Shown here in pieces: positions 11,001 to 20,397 of a DNA stretch of 64,000 nt. Under the pieces are notes generated by a model. It was not told the DNA's origin, made no database searches, and saw only the letters and a program-made list of their open reading frames with translations. This DNA is from Capsicum annuum (Eukaryota; Streptophyta; Magnoliopsida; Solanales; Solanaceae), in NCBI RefSeq assembly GCF_002878395.1, contig NC_061115.1, forward strand, positions 217,787,569-217,851,568. Direction: 5' to 3'. Numbering within the stretch: the stretch's first letter is position 1; each line of letters opens with the position of its first letter. Both the position numbers and the translations under genes were made by a program.

Positions 11001-12789
11001 TTTGTATGTAGCCTTACCCCACATTTCTGCGAGAGGTTGTTTTCACGTCTTGAACCCGTGACCTCCTGGTCACCAGTGGCGGATGTAGCATGTGAATCCC
11101 TTTTGGCGAAAAATTATACTATTTATACACGGTTAAAATTATTTTTTATGTATATATAATATATGTTGAACCCCTTCGACTAGTTTGTATGTGCACTTTC
11201 GAACCCCCTTAATAATCATCTTGGCTCCGCCACTGCTGGTCACATAACAACAACTTTACCAGTTACTCCAACGCTCCTCGTTAGAAATTCTAGTAGTGTA
11301 ATTTACATGAAAGTCGCTTTTTTGTATTGGAATCAAGAGCGAAAGTGACTTTATGAAATAATCGTAACTATTGATTAAGTGATCATATGAGAAATCAACT
11401 TCTAAGTGTTGTAGTGGATCGTTAATTCGTAAGTACTAAGTACCCTCCATTCTTAATTAGAATTTTTTTTAAAAAAAATACTACTTTTTAATTCATGGAA
11501 GTGAAAAATAGTCACAACAATGATCTGTTGTACTAAAGTTCCCGCTATGCGCATGGTACAAGACATGCTGTACCACAAATAGTCACCATCATAAAATTTT
11601 AAATTTCACAGGTGAAACAACTGTCTCGAGTTCAAATCTTGAAAATAAAATCGCCTTTGCCCGAGACTTTCCAACGTGAATTCAAATTCATGCAACACCA
11701 AATTTAAATGTTGGTTTACGCTTACTTACAAAATGAATTTTTCCTACACGAATCAGAATTAATCGGATGCCAATGCACATATCAAGCTCTAAACAAAAAA
11801 CTAGATTTTTCTTTTTTTCTTTTTAAGAAAAAAGAGTTAATAGTCAAATACACCTAAATTATTTTTATTATTCTAGTTTCAAATATTTTCTAACTTTGGG
11901 TAAGAAAAATGAACAATTGATAGTTCACACATTTTTCGACAAGTAGTTGATGATAGTCCATATAAAAAAGGGAAAAGAGTCAAAAATATACCTAAACTTT
12001 GACGAAATTTGTCGTACCAAGCCTCAACTTTGCGTGGTCCTATAACCCTCCTCGACTATATTTATTACCGTATTTCTGTGGCTTATATTTGTCCAGCTAG
12101 ACCACTTCAGACCCTCACAAGCGCTATATTCATGCAGTGATCCAGCAAGACAAATATATCCCACAGAAATACGATAATAAATAGTCGGGGGTCACAAGAC
12201 CTACGCAAAATTTGTGTTACAGCAAATTTTGCCAAAATTTAGGTACATTTCAAACTTTTTCCTTATAAAAAAAAACTCTCACAAGTCACAACTAATATTT
12301 CATATATGAAACTCAAAAAAACAAATACTTTTCACCCTTCAATTCCACACCAAAAAAAAAAAAAGAAGATAAAAGTTCATATTCAAATATAATTTCAACT
12401 TTCAACTATAGTCTATATAATATATTACTATACAAACAAATAACATACCCAGATAACAAATATAACAAAAATGGCCATTTTCATCAAATATAACAAAAAA
12501 CACATAATATATTACTATTTATATAAAAAAAAAAAAAGTAACTAACAAACCTGTAAGTAATGAGTTTGTGTCTAAGATCTTCAAGTCCTTCAGTAGAAAT
12601 AAAAGCCAATCTTTCCATTTCTCTAAGTATTTTAATTCTTGGTGTAATATTTGACAGATCAGAAATATCAACTTTGAAATGGCCATTTTCATCAAAATCA
12701 TTTTTTGTTCTCCACCATAAACTTGTTGTTTTGGGTAATAAATCATTATTACTTTGTTCTTCATCACTGCTAAATGATATATTTCTCAT
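8007..12789 (-). CDS. P-loop GTPase-like protein with C-terminal membrane anchor (4 exons)
   Basis: Coding exons on the minus strand: 12551-12789, 10586-10758, 9089-9463 and 8007-8374, all with GT..AG introns (donors AG|GTTTGT, A|GTATGT, A|GTAAGT) and frame kept throughout, giving 384 residues. The start is the first ATG of exon 1. Residues 108-115 are GLSASGKS, a Walker A/G1 motif (GxxxxGKS). DTRG at 165-168 fits G3 (DxxG), and THGD at 271-274 follows a hydrophobic strand where G4 (T/NKxD) would be, with His in place of Lys. Residues about 348-371 form one hydrophobic helix (WIVLFLTW..), followed by a short basic tail, so the protein is probably tail-anchored in a membrane. It resembles plant proteins annotated only as P-loop NTPase superfamily; the substrate and role are unknown to me, and GTP preference is inferred from the motifs. 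Introns are packed with repeats. Confidence 0.85.
8797..9080. repeat. Two tandem copies of a dispersed repeat in intron 3
   Basis: Two adjacent diverged copies (about 8797-8945 and 8960-9080), each running from an 'AGGCTACGCTGCTC' type start through 'CACCTGTATCGGATCCTCCA' and 'ATGTACTATATTTGAAGAAT' to a 'GTTCGAACAACATAG' type end. A third copy is at 57.39-57.50 kb. The second copy runs up to the splice donor of exon 3. Non-coding; the element class is not identified. Confidence 0.6.
9700..10560. repeat. Intronic tandem array of a SINE-like monomer
   Basis: About five copies of a roughly 120-185 bp unit inside intron 2 (9464-10585) of the P-loop gene. Each has 'GATAGATTCACCCTTGTG', 'TGATAATCCCCACCCCCACC', 'ACAACAACATATTCGGTCTG', 'GGAGGATAGAGTGTTCACAG' and 'CTTATCCCTAACTGCTAGTA'. 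The middle part resembles the family-C elements at 42.0, 45.7, 56.5 and 58.5 kb ('ACAACAACATACCCAGTGTA', 'GGTCTGGGGAGGG'). The array thus seems to have grown from one family-C insertion. Confidence 0.8.
10846..10955. mobile_element. Short hAT-type MITE nested in a SINE
   Basis: 110 bp, starts CAGTGGTGAAGCCAGAATTT and ends GGTGGCTGCGCCCCTG. Flanks CCGCTATG and CCTCTATA match at 6 of 8 positions, consistent with an aged 8-bp TSD. It is shorter than its relatives, with an internal deletion. Confidence 0.75.
11074..11235. mobile_element. hAT-type MITE with perfect 8-bp TSD, nested in a SINE
   Basis: 162 bp, starts CAGTGGCGGATGTAG and ends TTGGCTCCGCCACTG; terminal inverted repeats are evident. 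Both flanks read CTGGTCAC (11066-11073 and 11236-11243), an exact 8-bp duplication of SINE sequence. This fixes the order of insertion: SINE first, MITE later. Confidence 0.9.
11520..11590 (+). mobile_element. SINE-like family A, head fragment
   Basis: 'GATCTGTTGTACTAAAGTTC' and 'CCGCTATGCGCATGGTAC' match the head of family A; the remainder of the element is missing. Located in intron 1 of the P-loop gene. Confidence 0.45.
11971..12262. mobile_element. Long-TIR MITE, family D
   Basis: Left arm: 'ATACCTAAACTTTGACGAAA', 'GTGGTCCTATAACCCTCC', 'ATTACCGTATTTCTGTGG'. Right arm is its diverged inverse: 'CCACAGAAATACGATAATAA', 'TCACAAGACC', 'GCCAAAATTTAGGTA'. The middle is unpaired. One of seven elements in this window with the same plan (12.96, 17.44, 18.41, 19.02, 31.46, 54.6 kb). 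In intron 1 of the P-loop gene. Confidence 0.75.
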
Positions 12790-12798
12790 TTTATTTTA

Positions 12799-12803
<5 letters not shown>

Positions 12804-12823
<20 letters not shown>
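12804..12823 (+). repeat. G20 homopolymer in the 5' leader of the P-loop gene
   Basis: Twenty consecutive G on the plus strand, so C20 in the presumed mRNA, ending 14 bases before the ATG at 12789. Run length in an assembly is error-prone. If it is transcribed it would sit directly in front of the start codon. Confidence 0.85.
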
Positions 12824-12829
<6 letters not shown>

Positions 12830-12960
12830 GATGGAGAGTTGAAAATTGGATATTATGACTTTACTATTTATGGATCTAAGGCATTTATTTATTTGGGAGA
12901 ATATTGCAAAAATGGTCCTTTATGTTTGGTTGTTTTGCTTAAAGCCTTTCAAAAATAGGA

Positions 12961-13205
12961 AAAATTGCAGTTACGCATGCTGAATTTTATGGAGGTCCTA
13001 TGACCCTGTAAACTATTTTTTATCGTATTTAACTGATATAAATTTGGCGTTTGGACCATTGCATGTATTTTACACACATTGAGCGCGTAAGGAAAAAATG
13101 TTTGATAAGGGGCAAATATATGTCAGTTAAATACGGTAAAAATAGTTTGGGAACTCATAGGATTTCCACAAAGTTCAGAATGCGTAACTACAAATTTCAC
13201 CAAAG
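12961..13205. mobile_element. Long-TIR MITE, family D
   Basis: Arms: 'GTTACGCATGCTGAATTTTA', 'GGTCCTATGACC', 'TTTTTATCGTATTTAACTGA' on the left, and 'GTCAGTTAAATACGGTAAAA', 'CTCATAGGATT', 'AAAGTTCAGAATGCGTAAC' on the right, an imperfect inverted repeat. It lies just upstream of the P-loop gene start. Confidence 0.75.
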
Positions 13206-13209
13206 TACA

Positions 13210-15235
13210 AATTTTTTTCGTATTTTTTTTCCTCAAAAATAATATATAGATTTGCGTATATTTTATTTTATCTCCACGAAGGTAATTATGTAACGTTTAC
13301 GTACACTTGATTCTTTTCCGTTCTTACTTTTTATTGGAATTGTTATTGTTGTTGGTGGTTTCATTATGTTTAATGATAGGTCCACATTAGTTTTTTACTC
13401 GACGTAGAGATAAGATCTGTGTATATTTTATTTATTAAAATATTATTTTGTGAGACTATATTAGATATATTATTATTTTTAGACTGAGCAATATTTGTAT
13501 TTTAGGATTGTTAGTAATATTTTTAGCCTCTGTCAAACATTTAATAATTTACATTTATTAAATTTGACATAATCAATTAGGAAAAATTAAAGATTTAACT
13601 AATATTCAAAATGGTTCGATCGAAAAGATGGGATTGCTCGTATGATAAACACTCTTCATCTCCAATACTGAAGTTGTGAGCTTAATTTATCGAGAGAGCA
13701 AAAAAAGGTAGAAACTTGTAAGAAAAAAATTCAAAAAATATATATATTAAATTTTTAAAAATGCAACACAAATAATTGAACTAATCATCAAATTGATTTA
13801 CAGAAATTACACCTTAAAAAGTTATACCAAACTGTACAATAAGTGTAAAATGGTAGAAAATCATAATAATTATACCTCTAAATTTGAGTTCACACTAAAA
13901 TTTTTTTCATAATTCTCGTTAAATCTAACGGTTAAAATTAAATTAAATATTTAATAAAAATTTAAATATTAATTTTTGATAAATTTAAAGAATTAAAAAT
14001 TATTTAACACATAAAGAAATTACTTTCAATCAACCCATAAACATAAATGTATCATTTTTTATTCGGTTTGGTGGGTTTTTAATTTTAATATTAATAGAAT
14101 TGAATGATGACAGGGGAGATGGGACAAGTGGCTTCCACGATGTATAATATATGATATATTTTTTAAAAAAAATGATTTTTTTTGTCAAAAAAGAAAATTG
14201 ATTATTACTATATAGTTAGTGGAGAGATCGATGTTTTTTTTTTATTAATCCATTTAAATTTAAAAGGTTAATGTCCTTTTTCTAAAATACTATTTTGATT
14301 AATTCAAATTTAAATTTATGGACGGGAATTTAACATTTAAAGACTTATCTTAACATATATGTCAATAAATTTTTTTAATATGATCGAGGGATTATATAAC
14401 GTAGAATTAAGCATGATTGACAATATGAGCAATGACAAAACATGAATACGTAAGTCAAATATGATTTCTTGCTAATAATTAAATTTTAATACAAATAAAG
14501 CAGTTGAAATAAATAGTTTAGTAATTACGATTATGAAAAATGTATGAACTGATATAAATTTCATGCCGACTCAAACTAGAGAAAAATCTATAATATATTA
14601 ATATTGCCTATTTAGTATTCAACATTGTCAAACTATCTATTCACATGCTTGGAATTTTACAATATTTTTCTTTGGATTTTTTAATATGGATTAATATGTA
14701 ATCATTTAGAGTTTTGTCTAAAGCATTTTTTCAAAACCATTTGAGAAAAAAACACAATCATACAAAATAATATGGAATAGAGGATTAATAATTTTTGCTC
14801 TTCAACATTTTAAATAACAAAAAAGTGGTCAAAAGAACTTTTGATATCGAAAATTAAAAAAAAAAATGCAAATAAATAAATAAATTGTATTTTATATCGT
14901 AATATAACTTTTCGTATCGAAAGCTACGTTTAATGGCATAACAAATTACATTATTTAATTCCTACTGAACTTATGTTGTTAAACATAAGAGGAATAAGTT
15001 CAATTCATAACCTATAAATTATGCTTAATGCATAAACTTAGTTACTATAGAATTTATGCCTAAAGATATAAGTTTTGTTTTAAAACTCATAAATTAAATT
15101 TATGTGTCTATTCCGACATAATTAGATACTACACAACTTATGCTATACAAAATTAAAGTACTCCAAACTTATGTCTTCAAAATTAAGTCATGGTTAAATT
15201 TTCATTTTTGCTACTCGTGATATAAAGATAGTTAT
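13210..15235. other. Intergenic, no gene seen
   Basis: Very AT-rich with no coding stretch and no element that I can bound. This is the upstream side of the P-loop gene; no promoter motif stands out. Confidence 0.6.
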
Positions 15236-15239
15236 TGAG

Positions 15240-16235
15240 TCTGCAATGAGGGATACTTATAGCATCATGGACGGTTTGGCTTCATCGAGTCCGGACGACT
15301 ATGGGGATGTTATTATTCCCTATAGAGCCTATGCGTCAGGGGCGGCCCAACTTCATAAAAGAATAGGCGGTCGTTTTAGGCCCCCAAATTTGAGGGGTGT
15401 CATTTTTTACGATAATATATTATGAATTTTTTAAAGGAAAATTAAATATTATTTCTACAAAAAAAAAAATTATATATATATAAAAGAAAAGAAATATAGA
15501 AGAAGTTCATATATCTAGAGTACTATGTCTCAAGAAAGATTAAATATATTGATTATATTATTACTTAAAAAATAATAATTAGAAAAAATTGATTATATAA
15601 TTTTAAAAATAAAGTTCATTAAAAAAAGTTATTTTTTTCTTAAAAATTTAAGGCCTCCATTTGATTTTCGCCTTAGGCCACGAATATACTTGAGCCGCCC
15701 TTGCTATGTGCACACAGTCACTGGCTTCCGAAACGATTATGGAGATGCTATTATTTCCTATAGATCCTATGCGCACACGGTCGATGGCCTCCGGAATGAT
15801 TATTGTACGTGTGGCCTCCGGGACAATTATTGTATGTGCATATTGTGCTTTTTGTACAGAAATTACTGTGGAAATTCTTGCGGAAAAAAATAAGGGCAGA
15901 GGCAGAGGAATTCATTATAATGGAGAGGAGTATAATGTGGAGATAATAGTGTCAATTTTGTTTGTATGAGAACAACTCGAAACAGACCACTAAATGCACT
16001 TACATAATACGTGCCTACAAATAAATCTTAGGCCCCAAAATATATAGGTTCATACCTCGCACCACAAATTTTTCAAAACCAAATCAACAAAATTCGGATC
16101 ACAAACTCTAACATACTGTATGCACAATAGGCACTCACAATCGTCCCACAAGCCACACATACAGTAATCGTTCCGAAGGCCATCGATTGTGTGCGCATAG
16201 AATCTATAGGGAATAATAGCATCTACATAATCTTA
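15240..16235. repeat. Inverted and direct copies of a GCGCACACGGTCGATGGCCTC-like unit
   Basis: Short units holding 'CTATGCGCACACGGTCGATG', 'GGCCTCCGGAATGATTAT' and 'GATGCTATTATTCCCTATAG' occur at about 15260-15335, 15704-15760, 15755-15845 in plus orientation and at about 16140-16225 in the opposite orientation ('GAAGGCCATCGATTGTGTGC', 'TCTATAGGGAATAATAGC'). They bracket about 300 bp of unique sequence. A separate hAT-type MITE (15337-15703) splits the first unit. The element class is unknown. Confidence 0.65.
15337..15703. mobile_element. hAT-type MITE, CAGGGGCGGCCCAA ends
   Basis: 367 bp with terminal inverted repeats CAGGGGCGGCCCAA and CAAGGGCGGCTCAA (right end read inverted), 12 of 14 positions equal. 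Flanks CTATGCGT and CTATGTGC match at 6 of 8, an aged 8-bp TSD. Removing it restores a unit that matches the intact neighbour at 15.76 kb. Non-coding, AT-rich core. Confidence 0.8.
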
Positions 16236-16289
16236 CCTGATTTAATCAGACTTGTCGAACACCCAATGAAATGAAAAAAAAAGAAGGAA

Positions 16290-16840
16290 AAAATACATAT
16301 TTAAGTATTAAATTACAAAAAATAGCAACACTTTTATCAAATTACATTTTGTAACATATGTATTTGTATTTTTGTAGCAACAGTTTATAAAAATACAAAA
16401 TATATATCGATCATAAGGGCAGTAAAAATCATATGTACTTGTATTTTGTAGCAATAGTTTGCAAAAATATAAAATATAACTTGTCATATTATGGAATTAT
16501 GAAATTGCTGCTATGAAACTCATAATTAAAGTGATGAATATGTTATTTCTGAATTTTGCCCCCCCCCCCCCCCATAGCATATTTATCCCCTTAATTATGA
16601 GTTTCATGGGAACAGTTTCACAATTCCATAATATAACAAGTTATATTTTGTATTTTTGCAAACTGTTGCTATAAAAATACAAATACATATGATTTTTACT
16701 GCCCTTATGATCGATATATATTTTATATTTTTACAAACTGTTGCTACAAAAATACAAATGCATACAAATACATATGCTACAAAATGTAACTTGATAAAAG
16801 TATTATTATTTTTTACAATTTAATACTTAAGTATGCTACT
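16290..16840. mobile_element. Long foldback element with about 250-bp arms
   Basis: Arms near 16301-16550 and 16580-16830 are inverted copies over almost their full length; for example 'TTAAGTATTAAATTACAAAA' pairs with the inverse of 'TTTTTACAATTTAATACTTA', 'TATATATCGATCATAAGGGC' with 'GCCCTTATGATCGATATATA', and 'TTATGGAATTATGAAA' with 'TTTCACAATTCCATAA'. The loop is short and holds a C15 run (16559-16573). No ORF. It is a foldback or MITE; if transcribed it would form a long near-perfect hairpin. Confidence 0.85.
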
Positions 16841-17259
16841 TTTTTTTAAAAAAAAAAAAAGAAAAGAAAAGAAACACTTTACATCAATTGCGCCCTCCCA
16901 AATCCAACTACTGTTTACAAATAAAATCATTTGTCAGACACAAGAGTTAATAAAATAGCCAAAACAAGCAAAAAAAAAATCACAGGGAAGACAAATTGAA
17001 AAAAAGGAAAGTAGTAATAGTTGTAGGCAAAGGAAGTTTCCACTTTTTGGCCATATAGTAAAATGATAAATATAATCACTAAAATACTTTCAAAAATGAT
17101 GGTAACTACGCATAAAAATAAAACGTGCAAGGAACATATATATATAATTTGGACTTTTCTAACAATATAAATTCAAATTCAAATAGTTGATACAGGTATT
17201 TCACTAACTTGTAATAGGAATTCTATGTTATATATTGGTTCGAAATTCAGAGGATGTTT

Positions 17260-18010
17260 TACGGAAGCTTAAAATTAAAATTTTTAATATTGTAGTTTTG
17301 ATATTTTGATTTTTGATATGGTATATGATATGCATTTTAAATATTTTTTATATTTGATATGATATTCGGTATTTACAAATAACATACCAAAATATCGAAT
17401 ATTATACTAAAGTATATAGTTATATAAGTAATTATACGTATCATTAGGGATAATAAACACGAAAATACCTGAACTTTGACCGAATTTCTAGTTGACCATA
17501 CTGAATTTTGCGGGAATCTTATTACCCCCCTAGACTTTTTTTTTTTAATGTCATATATCTGCCCACTTGGACACGTGTAAAAACGAGATTTGACGCGTGT
17601 ATTACACACGCCAGCATCGAATCTGGATATAGAGTTTCGGAGGAAAATTAAATCCACTTTAAAAAGTCTAGGGGGTAATAGGACCCCCGCAAAGTTCAGT
17701 ATGCTCAACTGAAAATTCGGTCAAAGTTCAGGTATTTTCTTGGGTATTATCCCTATTATTAGACTAATATATATACAATCTGTTGTTAGTATAGAATTAA
17801 ATATTTAAACGTGTACGAGTATATATTGTCAAAGTTAAATAAACTTTAATTATTGATTTAACATATCGCAAAATACCGAAATCAAACTTCAAAGTATCGA
17901 ACCATACCGAATTAATTAGGTATGATAATAATATAATATTTTTAAAAATCGAATACCGAAATTATCAAGATTCAAATACCATACCGTACCATACCATGTC
18001 TACCTCTAGT
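17260..18010. repeat. ATACCATACCGAA-type dispersed repeat
   Basis: AT-rich sequence with recurring 'GATATGGTATATGATATG', 'AACATACCAAAATATCGAAT', 'AACCATACCGAATTAATTAG' and 'CCATACCGTACCATACCATG' words, split by the family-D MITE at 17436-17757. The ends are only loosely inverted, so the boundaries are approximate. Non-coding. Confidence 0.45.
17436..17757. mobile_element. Long-TIR MITE, family D
   Basis: Terminal arms of about 90 bp: left 'AGGGATAATAAACACGAAAA', 'TACCTGAACTTTGACCGAAT', 'CTTATTACCCCCCTAGACTT'; right 'AAAAAGTCTAGGGGGTAATA', 'ATTCGGTCAAAGTTCAGGTA', 'TGGGTATTATCCCT'. It is the cleanest member of the family. The core has 'GACACGTGTAAAAACG' and 'ACGCGTGTATTACACACG'. Nested in the preceding dispersed repeat. 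Confidence 0.85.
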
Positions 18011-18407
18011 CGATAATACTAAAAATAAATATCCAATAATACTCATTTAGTATTAAAAAAAAAAAAGATAAATTCATCCTTTTTTTACCATTTTGTCCTT
18101 ACTATTAAATATTATTTGTCAATTAATATATTTTTCAAAATATTAAATTTATTATATTGAAAGTATAGTATAACAAAACTATCTATATTATTTATTGTTT
18201 CTTAATATGTATCCTAAATTTATAGTAGATAACTATTTCTAAGTACAATCATCAATATACACTATTTTAAATATATACATACAATTTTTAAAAAAGATAT
18301 ATCGAGTATCCTTGATTCCCAACCCTAAGTCCGCTTATAACTGATTGTTATAAAGAGGTCTAACTTATACTAAAATTTATTGCTACTTATATACGATATA
18401 AAAATGA

Positions 18408-18714
18408 GAAAATACATTGTTTACATCCCAAATTATACACAAAATTGTTGAGACACACTCGAACTTTAGAAGGGTCCTATTATTCTTTGGACTAATTAAA
18501 ATAGTATTTTTGACAATTTTAGCGTCTATGTGGCACATTAGTGAAGCAACACACTGAAGGTTCCCGTAGACATACGTATAGACCATGTAGACATTAAGGT
18601 TGCCGAAAATACGGTGTTAATTAGTCCAGAGGAGTAATAGAATCCTCCTAAAGTTAGAATGTGTATCAGCAATTTTGTGTATAGTTTAGGATGGAAACAG
18701 GACATTTTTCCAAT
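18408..18714. mobile_element. Long-TIR MITE, family D
   Basis: Left arm 'CCCAAATTATACACAAAATT', 'GGGTCCTATTATTC', 'TTGGACTAATTAAAATAGTA'; right arm 'GGTGTTAATTAGTCCAGAGG', 'AGTAATAGAATCC', 'AATTTTGTGTATAGTTTAGG' inverted. About 307 bp, non-coding. Confidence 0.75.
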
Positions 18715-19019
18715 AAAAATTATAAATTTTTTTTAATATAAGAATGTCACTAATATTTACACACTTAGAAAAGTCCCCAAGATCATGGTTGAATCATTAA
18801 CCATTAGTTATGATAAGTATTTGAACATGTAAAACACTTGGAAAATTCTTAATTATTGTATATAGTGATTTAATTATTTGCCATGCACTAGGAAAATAAA
18901 TAAACAATTCTATTAATTGAGCTGGTCATTTATTAAAAAAATTACAATATAGAATTATTGGGAAGGAAGAAAGTGGCAACAACTCCTTCTCATATTGATT
19001 ATTTCTTTATCTTTATTAG

Positions 19020-20124
19020 AGAAAATGGTCAAATAGCCCCAACATTTACCCCAAATTTCAACTACACACTTATATTTTGAGAAGGTCCTATAACCCCCCT
19101 GAATTATTTTAAAATGAAATTATTACCCCTCCAATGCTGACATGGCAAGAGAGTGTGTTTCGCTCTCTTTAAAGAGAGTGAGAACAAAAACATTTTATTA
19201 AAATTTTATTTTTAATATTTCTTTAAATAAATATATATAATTTTAATTATTATTTTTCTTTTTTTTTCTTCTTCTTCCATTGTCCTTCTTTTCCAATTCT
19301 TCTTCTTCTTCAATAGCATCCAAGAACACATCAACGACAATTAAATTCTTCTTCCTCTTCCTTTTTTTTTTCTTCTTCTTCTTCCTCTTCTCTTCCTCTT
19401 TTTTCTTCTTCTTCTTCTTCTTCTTCTTCTTCTTCTTCTTCTTCTTCCTCTTTCTCTTCTTCTTCTTCAATGACATCCAAGAACCCATTAGTGACAATTA
19501 ATTATTTTTTTCTTTTTCTTCTTCTTCTTAGAAGAAGAAGAAGAAGAATTTAATTGTCATTGATGGATTTTTGGGTGTCATCAAAGAAGAAGAAGAAGAA
19601 GAACTCGAATTGCGTGAGCACGTTGAATCAATTCAGATTGGAAAATAAAGTCACCGAAATTTTGAATTTTTCGGCGCCATCACTGTCGCGATACCATTTT
19701 GTGAAAATCGAATATTTTTTGGACATTAATTATTAATTTGATTTTGATAAGATTACATGTGAATTCCATATGATTCATTATTTCATTGAAGAAGAAGAAG
19801 AAGAAGAGAAGAAAAAGAGGAAGAAGATGAAGAAGAAGATGACGATGATGATGTGGCATGACGTTGAATTAATTTTTTATAGTAAAAAAATGATATATGA
19901 CGTGGAATTACGTGGCATGACACGTGGCAACGCGTGTAATCCACAAATCAAAATAAAATCTGGGTATGAATTTTTAGAGGGGTATATATTCTACTTTAAA
20001 ATAGTTCGGGGGGTAATAATTTCATTTTAAAATAGTTCAGGGGGGTCATAGGATCCTCTCAAAGTATAAGTGTGTAGTTGAGATTTGGGGTAAAGGTTGG
20101 AAGGTATTTGACCATTTTCTCTCT
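19020..20124. mobile_element. Long-TIR MITE, family D, enlarged by GAA/TTC repeats
   Basis: Left end (19020-19140) has 'GAGAAAATGGTCAAATAGCC', 'ATTTCAACTACACACTTAT', 'GGTCCTATAACCCCCCTGAA', 'TTATTTTAAAATGAAATTAT'. The right end (19995-20124) is its inverse: 'GGTAATAATTTCATTTTAAA', 'TTCAGGGGGGTCATAGGATC', 'AAGTGTGTAGTTGAGATTTG', 'GTATTTGACCATTTTCTC'. At 1.1 kb it is the largest family member; the extra length is mostly expanded triplet repeat. Open frames inside are low-complexity Lys/Glu or Phe/Ser runs and are not genes. Confidence 0.85.
19248..19560. repeat. TTC/GAA triplet expansion
   Basis: Pyrimidine-rich (TTC)n with CTC and T-run interruptions from 19248 to 19470, then a (TTC)n block directly followed by (GAA)n at about 19513-19550, making a self-complementary hairpin. 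A further (GAA)n block is at 19787-19850. Mirror-symmetric homopurine tracts of this kind can form triplexes in principle. Confidence 0.85.
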
Positions 20125-20397
20125 TTATTACAATTCTTTAATTTATTTTATGAAAGTACTATATATATGGTATGGAAATCTATTTATTTTTCAGAGAAGA
20201 TCTTTCAATAGATTTAAGAAAACTAAAAAAAAAAAAGGGAGAGGATATATTTAGAGATTTTGCAGAAAATTAGTACCAAAAGAATATTTTTGTTCTTTTG
20301 AGAAATTGACATAAATAGCTCCCCATCAAAATATTAGCAATCCAATATATATTATATTAGTATAATCTACCAAAAATATACATTCTTAATACGAAAA

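Larger units (their letters stand above)
10818..11275 (+). mobile_element. SINE-like family A, interrupted by two MITEs
   Basis: With the two inserts removed, a family-A element is recovered in order: 'CAGTCTGGTGCACTAAAGC' and 'CCCGCTATG', then 'GGGTTCAGGGAAGTGCCGAA', 'CCACAAGGGGTTATTTGTAT', 'CTTACCCCACATTTCTGCG', 'CTTGAACCCGTGACCTCCTG' (box-B-like) and 'ACAACAACTTTACCAGTTAC'. It lies in intron 1 of the P-loop gene. The two interruptions are listed separately. Confidence 0.8.

Noticed and set aside
17260..18010. A complete foldback element
   Set aside because: The ends share only loosely inverted ATACC/GGTAT words; kept as a dispersed repeat with uncertain limits.
19243..19501. Open frames of about 73-84 codons rich in Lys/Glu or Phe/Ser
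   Set aside because: They are translations of the GAA/TTC triplet expansion in a MITE.
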